In this document: piece after piece, positions 45,978 through 56,940 of the stretch
How the letters are laid out: the number at the start of each line of letters is the position of its first letter
Numbering within the stretch: position 1 is the first letter of the stretch
NCBI GenBank assembly: GCA_021292165.1
Contig: CM037878.1
Span: forward strand, 192,881,118-192,945,117
Source: Shinisaurus crocodilurus
Taxonomy: Eukaryota; Chordata; Lepidosauria; Squamata; Shinisauridae
Length of the DNA stretch: 64,000 nt
Reading direction: 5' to 3'
Program-made: the position numbers and the translations under genes
Notes under the pieces: generated by a model
Seen by the model: only the letters and a program-made list of their open reading frames with translations
Database searches by the model: none
Told to the model about the DNA's origin: nothing

Positions 45978-46377
45978 CGACCCATGATAGGAGAACCAGT
46001 GATTTTTCGGCATCATCTAAATTCTCCCAAAAAATATCTTCGAAGTTCATTTTGGCTCACTCCTGTTTTCATTTTTGGCCTGATAGTTTTGGCTCATTCA
46101 AATAGGAAAAGGCTACATTTCTGTGAATATTTTTCAGAAGTGCACTCCCTCCCCTACTGACTAAGATTTGAGAATGCACATTTTTGTAAAATGTGAATTT
46201 CAAAGTGAATTTCATTTTTTAAAAAAAAAAAATCAAATGTGATGGCAGATTTGTGAACATTTCGTTAAAAAAAACCCCAACCCACTCCTGTTCATATTCA
46301 TGCTTGGGATCACAAACGGGACCTGTTCACTTGATTTGTGAACTGAAACAAAATTTCTATACATCCCTACGGACCAT
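45978..46377. mobile_element. hAT-like MITE ending CATCCCTA
   Basis: The right end is CATCCCTA (46362-46369). A candidate duplication CGACCCAT (45978-45985) and CGGACCAT (46370-46377) matches at 6 of 8. The left terminus GATAGGAG is decayed. The interior has 'tttcattttttaaaaaaa' and 'aaacgggacctgttcac', the family style. Confidence 0.5.
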
Positions 46378-46459
46378 CTTGCACTTCGTTCTAAAGGTTC
46401 CCTCACCCCCAGGAGTAGTTTTTCAAAGGGTGCAAATTGTTGGAGGATATGGTTAAAAG

Positions 46460-47462
46460 GAGTCAGTCCTATACTGATTAGGACAAAGCAGAGTTTCCTC
46501 TTTATGCACGCAGTCTGGGTACTGAAACTGGCACCACGTGAGTTGCTAAACTTTAGTCTCTTAAGGTTATTAAAGGGAACAGATTGTTCATACAAGGTTT
46601 AAAACTAATAAAGACATTTATTAGTTTTACTTACAGTTCCTTTATAATCATACTAGCTGTTGCCTGCGGCTTCGCTGGCATGGATTTTAGGATTTGGTAC
46701 AATTGGTGCTGGCAGCAGAAATCTTTTCTGACAGAAATATCTGATCTTAAAGAAAAATCAGGTTAATCCTGAGAGTCTAGAGGTGATGAAGAGTGACCGT
46801 ACCAGGTTTGGGGTAGATCCGCCAAAACGTGATGGAGCCTATGCAACGACACCCCACACACAACAGTCATTCAGTCAGTCATTTACAAAGTTTCCCTCCC
46901 TTTTCACCCCCTTAGAGAACATTCTAAATGGCCTAGGGGAGATTTGCATACCCACTCCTATTGGCCCCTGCAGGAATTCATACATTCTAAGTGTCGTATG
47001 GGCTATTTGCATAACTGCTCCTATTGGCTCCTGCAGCAATTATGAGGTGAGGCTGATTTGCATAATTGCTCTCCTGTAGTTTTGCCCATAGGAGATATGA
47101 GCGTGGGGCGATTTCCCCCCTTTTTCACTCCCTTAGGGGCGGAATTTCCAAAAATCTCTCCTTAGTGGGTGTCTACGTCATAAAAACAATATTCCTTCAA
47201 AATTTCACGTTCCTAGATTAAACGGTTTGAGCTGGGCGTTGATCAGTCAGTCAGTCCTTCTTCTTTTATATATATCTGCAGGATGCATATAGGCAGAGTC
47301 TTTGTTGGAGATTGCTGCCTGGAAGCTGGCTCAGACCGTGCATCCATTATTGGGTTGGAGAGGGAGAACAAAAGCTAGAGCACTTCCACGAAGAAGCAGG
47401 AAGTAGGGAGAGAGCAGCAGAGAGCACTGGCCAGAGAGGCCAGAAGTAGGGAGGAGGGGTTA
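46460..47462. repeat. Unassigned repeat with octamer/CCAAT tandem array
   Basis: The left part (46460-46660) is LTR-like and AT-rich with 'actaataaagacattta'. From 46660 the sequence changes to a block with 'gcctgcggcttcgctggca', C-rich blocks and CAGTCAGTCAGTC near 46872 and 47243. A three-unit array at 46941-47095 repeats ATTTGCAT. I could not assign the family. It may be a solo LTR or a non-autonomous element. Confidence 0.35.
46941..47063. promoter_or_regulatory. Tandem ATTTGCAT octamers with paired ATTGG boxes
   Basis: ATTTGCAT (reverse of the octamer-factor site ATGCAAAT) occurs at 46942-46949, 47005-47012 and 47056-47063. In the first two units an inverted CCAAT box (ATTGG) follows at exactly the same 18-bp spacing (46960 and 47023). 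Whether it binds factors is unknown. Confidence 0.5.
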
Positions 47463-48024
47463 CAAAGACATGCACCATGAACAGGAAGCAGAGGGTAGGG
47501 ATACATGGTAAATTCTCCCTGGATGTAAACAGTGGGGTCTCACAAGGAACTGCACTAGGACCAATGCTTTTCAATGTATTCATAAATGATCTGGAATCAG
47601 GAGTGAGCAGTGAAGTGGACAAGTTTGCTGATAACACCAAATTATTTTGGGTGGTGAAAACAAAAAGGGATTGTGAGGAGCTGCAGAAGGATCTTTCCAA
47701 ACTGGAAGAATGGGATTGGGCATCAAAATGGCAAATGCGGTTCAGTGTAAGCAAGTGAAAAAAAAAGGACATTAGGGCAAAAAATCCCAACTTCAAGTAT
47801 AAGGTGATGGGATCTGATCTAGCAGTGACTAACCAAGAAAGAGATCTTGGGGTTGTGGTGGACAGCTCGATGAAAATGTCAACCTAGTGTGCAGCTGCTG
47901 TGGAAAAGGCAAACTCCATGTTAGGCACAATTAGGAAAGGAAAGGAAAGTAAAACTGGCAAGGTCATACTGCCCTTATACAAATCTATAGTGCGACCACA
48001 CTTAGAATACTGTGTACAGTTCTG

Positions 48025-48929
48025 AGCGTGGAAAGCTAAGCAGGGTCAGGCCTGGTTATTACTTAGATGTGAGACCCCCTCCTCTAGTTTCCTGCATTGA
48101 GCAGGGGGTTGGACTCGATGTCTTTGTAGTAGTAGGCGATAACTCGTGACCGAGTAAGATTGTCTTCCCGGATAAAAATACAAAAAGAAAATTATAAAAA
48201 GAGGAAATTCTAAAAAAAATTGTGTAGATTCTAGCGATGGGTCCGTAAGTGACTGTGGAGGGCAATTCTAGATCCACACAGCTTCCCACAGTGAGGACAC
48301 AGGTTACCAGATGGAAGATGGTCTTGTAAAGAATTCATTTGACGTGCTTTTCGCTTAGCACGTTTCTCCCTTTCACCTTGTACTCGGGCTTCTTCAAAGT
48401 CCATAGAACCTTTGTGAAAGGCCAACCTCCATTTAGATCGTTCATGGGCCAGAGCTTCCCAGTTTTCAATGTTTATATTGCATTTTTTTTAGATCAGCCT
48501 TAAGAACCTCTTTAAACCTCTTATACTGACCACCGATATTCCACTTTCCATCCTTGAGTTGGGAATAAAGTAACTGCTTTGGGAGACAGCACTCAGACAT
48601 TCGAACAACATGACCGGTCTATTGAAGTTGGCGTTGAAGGATCATTGTTTCAACGCTAATAGTCTTTGCTTCTTCCAGTACACTGACATTTGTTCACCTA
48701 TCTTCCCAAGTAATTCGCGGGATTTTCCGGAGGCAACGTTGATGAAATCTTTCAAGGAGGTGGAAGTGACGTTTATAGATAGTCCATGTTTCGCAGGCAT
48801 ACAATAAAGTTGGCAATACAATGGCTTCATAAACCAGAGTTTTGGTCTCCTTACAGATATCCCGATCCTCGAACACTCTATGTTTCATTCGAGGCTAGGC
48901 CCCTTCCAACTATATGATCCTTTGATCCT
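48025..48929 (+). mobile_element. 5S-headed SINE nested in the CR1, itself split by a LINE
   Basis: Left half 48025-48129 contains the 5S A and C box blocks and 'gagcagggggttggactcg'. The right end 48896-48929 has 'aggccccttccaactatat'. Between them a minus-strand LINE is inserted. The head starts at 'tctgagcgtgg', so it is 5'-truncated. The CR1 sequence outside picks up directly, with a few bases missing. Confidence 0.8.
48130..48895 (-). pseudogene. Non-LTR LINE 3' end with C-terminal C2H2 zinc finger
   Basis: Minus-strand reading gives KETKTLVYEAIVLPTLLYAC and ETWTIYKRHFHLLERFHQRC, the thumb and C-terminal region of a LINE reverse transcriptase. After frame changes it gives KWRLAFHKGSMDFEEARVQG and a C2H2 finger, CPHCGKLCGSRIALHSHLRT ending in His (C-x2-C-x12-H-x3-H). 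A stop follows, then a short 3' UTR and a CTA-rich tail (about 48130-48140). I recognise the domain arrangement but am not certain of the clade. Several stops make it dead. Confidence 0.75.
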
Positions 48930-49545
48930 AAAAAAGAACATTGTAGTGTTGGAAAAAGTTTAGAAAAGGGCAACTGAAATGATCAAGGGGCTGGAGCAAC
49001 TCCCCTATGAAGAAAGGTTACAGAAGCTGTGATTGTTTAGCTTAGAAAAAAGGCGAGTCAGGGGAGACATGATAGAGGTGTACAGAATTATGCATGGTGT
49101 GGAGGAAGTGGGCAGGGAGACATTTTTCTCCCTTCCTCATAATACTAGAACCTGGGGTCACCTCATGAAGCTGATTGGTGGGAGATTCAGGGCAGATCAA
49201 AGGGAGTACTTCTTCACACAGCACATAGTGAAACTCTGGAATTCACTTCCACAAGATGTAGTGATGGCCACCAATTTGGACAGTTTCAAAAGGGGATTGG
49301 ACAAATTCATGGAGGAGAAGACTATCAATGGCTACTAGTCCTAATTGGCTCTATGCTTCCTCCAGTATCAGAGCCAGTATGCCTATGTGCTTCAGTTGCT
49401 GGGGAACATGGGCGGGAAGGTGCTGTTGCACTCATGTCCTGGTTGTGGGTTTCCCATGGGCAGCTGGCTGGCCACTGTGTGAACAGAATACTGGACTACA
49501 TGGACTCTTGGTGTGATCCAACTCAGCTCTTCTTATGTTCTTATT

Positions 49546-51062
49546 TTCTTAATACCAATCAGATGATGAGAGGTGCTGGGGATTCAACTGAGACTAATGC
49601 ATTCCTCTTGGTTCCAACTGGGGAACTACTCTGAATTTCAGACTAGAGCTGTCTGCGTGTCTCTTCCCCTGCCTCTTCCCACTGAACTTTTGAAACTTTG
49701 GTTCAGCTTTCTTCGAACATCAAGGCACAATGCATTGCAATCCAAAGTACAAACAATTAGAAGGCAAGCAAAATAAATCTAAATGAAAAAAGCTCTGGTC
49801 AGCATTTTGTGCTGACAAGTCTTAATTTGATACAGGATTTAGGCCTTGAAACTGCTTCAGTGCTAAGGTTCATCCATCAAATATACGGCTATTGCTTGAA
49901 ATTTGCTGGACGACTATTCCAATTTAACGTAAGTCCCATTTATTTCAATGGGTCTACACTAAGTTTGTCTAAATCTGGATCCAATCCAGTGTTGGTAAAA
50001 GTAAGTACGTAAGTGGAGTAAGTGGAGCTAAAGTAAAAAGGGGCAACTTTAAAAAGATGCCATAATGGAAACACGATAAAAAGCGAAAGAGAATGATGAA
50101 AAGAATGATAGAAAATGTATGAGGTTGAACAGTATTTTTAAATTATTAAAAAAAACCCAAAATGAAACTTACATAAAATGAAAGGAAGAGTAGTTTATTA
50201 AGAGCTATTATTTATATGGCGAGCTATGATTACTCATTAAAATCACTGAGAAATACCAAAAAGAGCTACAAAGATCACAGAAAGAACACACCCAACATTT
50301 ATTGGATAATCTGAATTAAATCAAGAGAATGGCATTGGCATTCAGCCAATGATTCTTTAAACGTTAATAGAACAAATGCCAGAGCCACTCACCATCTCAT
50401 TTGGGGGGGGGGGGGAGAAGTGCAGAAAGTGGAAGAACAACATCTGTGTTTGCTAATTTGTCTGGAATTCTTAATCGTGTCTTCTCAGTAAATGGGTCTT
50501 TCAGTGCGTCCTTATCTCTGTCCCACACCTACACAGCGATGCCAAATGCCTTCCATGACCAGCTCCCAATGCCAAAGCAAGATGATGAGGGGCTTCCTTC
50601 ATGACTACTGATGCCCCTGAGGTGCATAATTCCATGGTTCTATATACCTCCCGCATCTGAGGTGAACATTATGACTTCATGCTTCTTCTTCTTCTACTCA
50701 CTGGATTGCCCTTTGAGCCAGACGAACACTCCTGCCCCCTCCCTCCCTGCGTCACTGCACACCCACTTACCTGGCTGTGTGCCTGCTGCTGTGGTGGCCA
50801 TGGAGACAGCAAGGGGAGGCATTCCCTGCCTCCCTGACACCTGGGAAACTGCTACGGCAGCATTCCAGGCACCAAGGATGGAGCCTGTACCACTGCCACA
50901 GCACCTGCAGTAAGATGGGGAGAAGGGGAGAGACCTTCCTTCCCTTCTGCTAGCTACTGCCACTTGCTACCACCACTAAAGCCGCAGCCAGGGAAGAGCA
51001 GAAGGGAGGTGAAAGGGGTGTTTCCAAACCAGCAGCAGCAACTATCATCTTCCAGGTAATGA
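49546..51062. other. No gene; small MITE copy at 49920-49990
   Basis: A (G)n run at 50403-50416 and a small palindromic block 'cccatttatttcaatgggt' are the only clear features. No ORF has a motif. Confidence 0.4.
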
Positions 51063-51499
51063 TAGTGATGGGTGGACCTGCCAGGTCCATTTCCATGGGA
51101 TTCCTTCATTTCCTACCTCCAGCTCCATTTCCTCCTGGTTTTGTGCCAATATTTTGAATGGATTTTTAAAAAAATATTTTAAAAGCACGTGCATTTTTGT
51201 GTACATTTTTTCAAACTGAACATATATTTTTTTTGTATGCATCCATCCATCCATTGACCAAAGTGGGTTTGCACACATTTTTTCAAATATATGCATTTTT
51301 CTTTGCACACACATTTCAAATTCTATTGGGCGCATTTTTCCTCTTCCGCAGAATGCAACACAAGTCTGGAAATGTACGCATTACTAAACACAAAACGTGT
51401 CTGGTCTGTATCTGTTTCTGGCTGATGAGGACTGAAGAAAACCGCAAGAAAAAAATCTGATGGAGTGGATTTCTCATACAGTACATCCCTAGGTAAGGG
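51055..51499. mobile_element. hAT-like MITE with probable 8-bp duplication
   Basis: Left end TAGTGATG (51063) and right end CATCCCTA (51484-51491) are inverted complements with one mismatch. Outside, GGTAATGA (51055-51062) and GGTAAGGG (51492-51499) agree at 6 of 8. The interior has repeated 'tgcacacatttttt' blocks. Confidence 0.65.
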
Positions 51500-52259
51500 T
51501 TGGGGTTGGGGGAGAGATTTAATTCTATTGCATTCCCAATGACTCATGATTGAGGTTGGAACTAAACAGACTAGTACCCAATATTTCAGGAAAATAGCTT
51601 GATTTCAAATCAGGCCTTAGGGCTTACCCATCTCTGAAAGCCCTAAGTATGATCACCCATTCTGTGCTCCACAATTGAACATATTCTCAAGCTTGGTCTT
51701 TCTAGATCGACCATACTGTAATAATAATAATTAAAAAAATCATTTTTGACAAAGAGCCAGTCATGCATTACAACATAACCTGATGAAATGTGTTCCCTGA
51801 ACATTATATTGCACTCTAATTTAATTGAAAGTGATAATGCAAGCAGAAGTGACCTAGTAAAAAACAAAAAAACTGGTGATTGACCAAAATCATTTTTAGA
51901 AGTGTACAAACATTTGGAATTGATTTTGTTAAGAAAGCAACCTTGCCTGATAAGAATGGCAAAGCTGACAATGAGCCAGTATAGCATGGAGTGCTAGATT
52001 CCAATTTATTTAATGTGGCAGCTGAACATCTCTGCTGATAGTATTTGACCTTTTTCACCTTTGCAAACTTGCAACATTTTTAATAATATCAGAAAACATT
52101 AATGATAATTAAGGATATGGGTTATATTATTCAGTAACCTGAGGTGTATATGATGACATAAGAATTTTTAAAATCTCAGAGTATTTCTTGATAAACTACA
52201 TATTAGTAATAACTCCAACTTATAACTCATACAGTACATACAAAGATATGGGGTTGTAT
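51500..52259. other. No recognisable feature
   Basis: AT-rich sequence. The minus ORFs at 51643-52058 overlap each other in different frames and have no motif. Confidence 0.35.
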
Positions 52260-52690
52260 CAAAGGGTGGTTTTGCAAAGAGCATTTCTGGTTCTGCTCAC
52301 ACATGGTGGGCCCCCTAATTTTGGCTACTAAGGGAAGGGCCTTCTCAGTTGTGGCACCCCATCTCTGGAATCAACTCCCCAAGGAGGTGTGCCTGGCGCC
52401 TTCTCTTTATTCCTTCAGGCACCAGGTGAAGACCTTTTTATTTACCCAATATTTTAATGGTTAGATTTTTATTCCCATTTTTATTATCACTACTGTACCT
52501 CCGGTCTGATTCATCTGGCTGCTTTGTTTTATTGTTTTGTATTATGTTGTATTTGTATTTCTATTTTAATGATATTTTTGGTTTTAAGATTGTTTTTATC
52601 CTGTTTTTCTGTAAACCGCCCAGGGAGCCTTTGGGCTGATGGGCGGTAAATAAATATATTAAATAAAATAAATAATATTAAATAAATAAA
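52260..52690 (+). pseudogene. L2-clade LINE 3' end with ORF2 C-terminus
   Basis: The first part decodes to EGRAFSVVAPHLWNQLPKEV, then FRHQVKTFLF, the conserved C-terminal tail. The 3' UTR ends 'ccgcccagggagcctttgg' and 'gctgatgggcggtaaa' with an AAATAAATATTA tail. It is 5'-truncated. Its end is the complement of the minus-strand tail at 33215. Confidence 0.8.
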
Positions 52691-52721
52691 TTTTCATTAA
52701 TTCTGCCTGCCCAGTGCAGTC

Positions 52722-52978
52722 TCTTCAGCCCTGTTGCCCTGGTTCCTCCCGCCAAAATACAGCGCGGGAGGGGGTCCAGCGCGCCAGAGCAGGGTCCCGT
52801 CGCGTCACTTCCTCCGCGCCGGAAGTGATGTGCCGGGACCCATCAGATAGCAGAGGAAGGCTCTCCGCTCGGCTGAGAGCCCAGGTACAGCCTGCGCGGA
52901 CACGAGCAGGCCCAGTTCGGGCCTTGCTCCTGTCCGACGGGCTGCTCTGCTACAACCCAAGGTTTCCCAAAAAGATGC
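52722..52978 (-). mobile_element. Half of the GC-rich foldback element
   Basis: In reverse orientation it matches 33503-33730. It begins at the apex of the long hairpin ('cagccctgttgccctgg', 52727) and runs to 'ctgtccgacgggctgctctg'. It contains GTCCCGTCGCGTCACTTCC and its partner (52794-52844). The other half of the palindrome and the terminus are missing. The ORFs across it are compositional. Confidence 0.65.
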
Positions 52979-53974
52979 TCTGAGGATTGGGAGACCCTCT
53001 GTATCAGTATGAATATGACATGAAAAGTTGTAGTATGTAAGGTAGATGGCCAAAAAACTTGTATCCCACCTTGTGCAAGCAGAAGCATCTTCCACTACCA
53101 GAAAGCCAGCATTGGATACATCTCATGATCTTTGCTCCACACCCCCATGCTACATAGAGAAAATGACTGAAATACAGTGACTAAGACCCAGAATAGACAA
53201 AACTTTTGTCATGCAATTGTCTATCTTCCTGAGTTTAATTTTTTTTAAAAAGCAGCTAGGAGGCAATCTGATTTGTCCATGGCACATTGGGAGGGGTGTC
53301 TGATTTGTCCCCATACCATTTTCCCACTGATCCCAGTCCCACCCCCAAGGGGCCATTTGCTTCTATGACATCTTTAGGGAAAAATAGCAGCTGGAGGGGG
53401 ATTTTTGGTGGGCAAATGACTTGTGGCAAGAGTTAGACCTCTCACCCCACATGCTCTGGTTCTGCTCTGGACAGCAGAACCAGAGGTTGCTGTTCCTTTA
53501 AAAAAATAAGAATCCCAGCATGGATGACATATCTCTGACATATCTCTGACATACAGAGATACATGAGTTCATGGGCATCTCTCTACTATTCAATGTATAA
53601 TGGATATGGAATACCTCCTTCCCTTAGAAGAATAAGTGTAACTATTAAAGAAACTTTGAATCAAGAGGTGACGCATGCTTACCTGCCAAAGACACATGAC
53701 CATTTGCTCCTATTCCAATCTGCCTGTGCTGAGATATTTGATAGCTTGATACTACCTTTCCTAATAAATGATCCTAGCACCCCACTTAGGATTGCTCTGC
53801 CTGATACTAAAAACCAATAAAACAGCAGCAAGGAAACTTTCTAAAACTACCAGCGCTTTAAAGGTATCTGAGGGTTTTCTCCATGCCAGTGGAGGTTTGG
53901 CAGGCTGTCATCTGGGAGAGACTTCCATGGTAGTCCCTTGATGGTAGAACGTTCTCCTCAGGGAGGCTCATTTG
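52979..53974. other. No recognisable feature
   Basis: Unassigned sequence. An 85-aa ORF at 53563-53820 has no known motif. Confidence 0.35.
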
Positions 53975-54235
53975 GCACCCATGTTATTTATTACATTACA
54001 TTACATTATATTATATTATATTAATAACCCGCCTTTTTCCTGCAAGGAACCCAAGGCAGCTTACATAATCCTCCTCCTCTATCTTATCCTCACAACAACC
54101 CTGTGGGGTAGGTAAGGCTGAGAGTCAGTGACTGGCCCAAAGTCACCCAGTGAACTTCCCTTCATGGCTGAGTGGGGACTAGAACTTGGATCTCCTGAGC
54201 CCCAGTTCAACACTAATCACTATGCTACTTATCAT
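53975..54235 (-). mobile_element. tRNA-derived MIR-like SINE, near full length
   Basis: Minus strand: head near 54235, B-box-like 'agttctagtccccactcag', core 'gactttgggccagtcactg' and 'ccacagggttgttgtgagg', 3' end 'gccttgggttccttgcagg' and an ATAATATAATGTAATG tail. The same family as 3362-3608. Confidence 0.8.
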
Positions 54236-54529
54236 TTAGGTACCACTAAATGCTTTTGTCATTGCATTGGATCCAAAACTCACACAAGAAGAAGTCTGGA
54301 CTTCCACTCACACAATGGGACTTCCCCATCCTCTCCTCTTCCTGCAGACCACTGAGCATACTCCAAATCTGCTCTGGTGTGTCCCCCAACTCTCCAGAGC
54401 AGATTTGGGTGGGGGGCTGCCCAAGGGCTTTATGGGGGAAGGGATAATCTGTTCCACTAGTGCTTCCCTTCTGCTGGCAAAGCAACACTATTGGATACAA
54501 CCTATTGAATTCCAGAAATAAATACAATA
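54236..54529. other. No recognisable feature
   Basis: Spacer with overlapping short ORFs on both strands and no motif. Confidence 0.35.
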
Positions 54530-54720
54530 TACTGAGGACAAACATTTGTAGCAAGGAGCCTTTTGTATCCATGTCGACTTTTTCAGGGTCCTGCATTGTA
54601 TGAGGAGCCTACAGCTGCCTCCTACAGATGTTTGCCTTCAATATGTGGAGAATGACAAGAATAGAGATGGGGGGGGCAGTGTTAGTATGCTGAACAGGGC
54701 TTGAGAGTTCCCAATATTCC
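54530..54720. repeat. MITE-like repeat related to 3831-4030
   Basis: 'gagccttttgtatccatg' is the complement of a segment at 3894-3914, while the G-rich right part matches in the direct orientation. This mixed orientation suggests a foldback element. Confidence 0.4.
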
Positions 54721-54774
54721 AGTCTAGCATCAAACTTTAGGGGCCAAGGTAGATATTTCTTTCAATTTAACAGC

Positions 54775-55000
54775 TACATCTTTTGTCCCTTTTATTCTAC
54801 AGTAGGTGAACACAGGGGCACAGGGGGGCTGATCCAGATTGGGCTAATAGCGGGGTTGGTATTGGTTAAAGCCCCCTATCCCCTATACTAGGGACTCAAT
54901 CTAGATCAGGGGCCCTGTGCCTACTCTAGAGTAAAAATGAAAAACAAAAAACCCTGACATAGCTGCTACATACAGATGTAAATTAATGTCTGCTTTGGCC
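54775..55000. repeat. MITE-like repeat related to 11247-11610
   Basis: Shares 'gatccagattgggctaat', 'ctagatcaggggccctg' and 'gacatagctgctacatac' with the copy at 11.25-11.6 kb. Confidence 0.45.
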
Positions 55001-55756
55001 CATAGATGAGTATGGAACAGAACTGAGGAAGGGCCTATGCAGATGAAGAAGTGGGGTTCTATATTGATAGGGACTGACTCAATCCCAGTGGCTTCTTTGA
55101 ACTTTTGTAGGATGAAGAAAATAGACTCTGATCTGTGATACAGTTTAGAGGGTGGGGGAGAGAAATCTGATTCTCATTCCAGACACTGAATCCAGTGAGC
55201 ACTAGGTGGCTCAACTACAACTAACTGACTGATGAAGACCCCATGGGGGAGATCCCACATCTTGTCCCTGAAGTCATCTCTAGGATTGTGGGAGTTGGGA
55301 GGTCAATAAGTTTTCGGTTGCTAGGGGCAGGGACAGGTTTGTAACAGCAGACCTGGCCCAGCCCAGCCCAGCCCCTTATGACAATGGCCTCAGTGATAAA
55401 TGGGAGAAGAATGGGGAGTAGTGGTGAAATAGGCAAGTGTTTGCCAGGCAAATTATCTATTTTTCTTCCTTCATCTTTAGCTTGTATTCATCTGAAGAGA
55501 TGATGTTACTTCTTTATTAGGTTAATTATAAATACATATCATGGTCTTTTAAGTTTATTTAAATAACCTTTGAGAGAGAGAAATCTATCCTATGAACCAC
55601 CAACAATGTGTCTCTGTAACTGAGATACATTGTGTCTAGGGCAATTGTCCGAGAGAGAGAGAAGTGCTCATGTTATTTGACCATGGTGTGGCGATAATAT
55701 AAATTGAAGAGTGTTCTCTTCAGATTGCAGTAAATCTTGCAATCTCTTAAACAGGG
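55001..55756. other. No recognisable feature
   Basis: Mixed AT-rich sequence with GAGA runs near 55570 and 55650. No gene. Confidence 0.35.
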
Positions 55757-56425
55757 GTGTGTGAAGGAACAGAACTGTCTTATCATTTTTATATAGTTGG
55801 TTTGGATATTATGGAGTTAAATTTCATTATTTGCTAAAACCAAATGGTCAAAAGTTCCGGCAGCCAAAACAAAACAAAAACAGGTTCCACTAAGCAAGAG
55901 ATAGAACAGGAGGTTCATCAAGAGGTCACATAGATATGGAGCCTGGAGAAGAGGGTTTGTTTATATTATGGTGGCAAGACATCTGTAGGTTTCAAGAAGT
56001 AGTTTTTTTTTCTGCAGAAATGTTTGCAAAGAGCTCAGTAGAAGAAATTTAGGGCAAACGTGAGCCTCCTTGATTGGTCAAGAGTTGTAAGGTCACAAGC
56101 TACCTTTAATATATAAAAGCAAAAAGGCAGTTTTAGACAGTAGAGGAAGGTTGAAATAGAGAAGAAGGTTGGAAGGACAGAAGAATCAGAAAATCAAAAA
56201 AATCAGAAAGTTTCTTAGAAGAAGCTGAATGCTTGGAACAGCTGAGAACTCTGACAGTAAGATACTGTTGGGAAGAAGTTAGAGAAAATAGTGACCTAGT
56301 CTGGTTAGGCATTAGCTGGATGTGTTTACCCTGTTTTTCAGTAAACTTAAACAATAATAATAATCTAAACTTTGTGGTATCTTTCCTTGGTGAATGACCC
56401 ATCCCACACCTAAATGTCAAACACC
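55757..56425 (+). mobile_element. Candidate LTR-like block with TATA and CCAAT motifs
   Basis: Contains 'ttgattggtcaagag' (CCAAT type) followed by 'taatatataaaagc' (TATA type), then an AATAATAATAATC region and a T-rich stretch about 270 bp downstream. This order fits U3-R-U5 of an LTR. Exact ends and a target duplication could not be fixed, and no coding region is adjacent. Confidence 0.4.
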
Positions 56426-56940
56426 ACAGTACTTAAAGGTATTTACAAGAGACCCTGAGGATTTCAAGGCTGTTTGGTGGAAACTGGGGAAGGAAAAATA
56501 AGATTTCCACATGTTGGCAGCAGGAAGGCATTGGAAGGGAAAGGCAAACAGGAGTGGGACACTCTATTTAGCCAGGTCTCCCTTGCACTATGAACCAGGG
56601 TATAGCCAGTCCTGCAACATGGTGTATGTGTGTGCATGTGTATGTACATGCATATGGTATATAAATTATGAACGAAACCAGAGTAATTATTCTTTTGTTT
56701 GTTTTCATTTTATTTTATTTTCCAAAACCAAGTGACTTGTGGCTGATTCAATGAAATTAGGAAAAATTGTTGGAAAACCCCTTTTAAAGAAGCAGGGATC
56801 TATTGGGTTACAAATCCAATGTAGTACCATGTACTTGATGGCTATATTCCAAAAGGCCACCCTCTGAAATCTCAAACTCTTACATGATAGATATTCAAAA
56901 AGAGCACCTTGTTCAAGGATACATTCACACAAAATGTAAA
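56426..56940. other. No recognisable feature
   Basis: Spacer with GT-rich sequence near 56620-56660. Confidence 0.35.

Larger units (their letters stand above)
47463..49545 (+). pseudogene. CR1-like LINE, ORF2 3' half, interrupted and mutated
   Basis: The first part decodes to GVSQGTALGPMLFNVFIND and then KFADNTKL, the palm domain of a CR1-type reverse transcriptase. The catalytic pair is read as Asp-Asn where Asp-Asp is expected, so this copy would be inactive. Stops occur from 47757. After a nested 5S-SINE (48025-48929) the frame resumes with MFSLEKRRVRGDMIEVYRIM and IVKLWNSLPQDVV, the conserved C-terminal domain. The 3' end 'cagctcttcttatgttctt' (49524-49543) is the CR1-type terminus. It is 5'-truncated with no ORF1. 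Confidence 0.85.
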
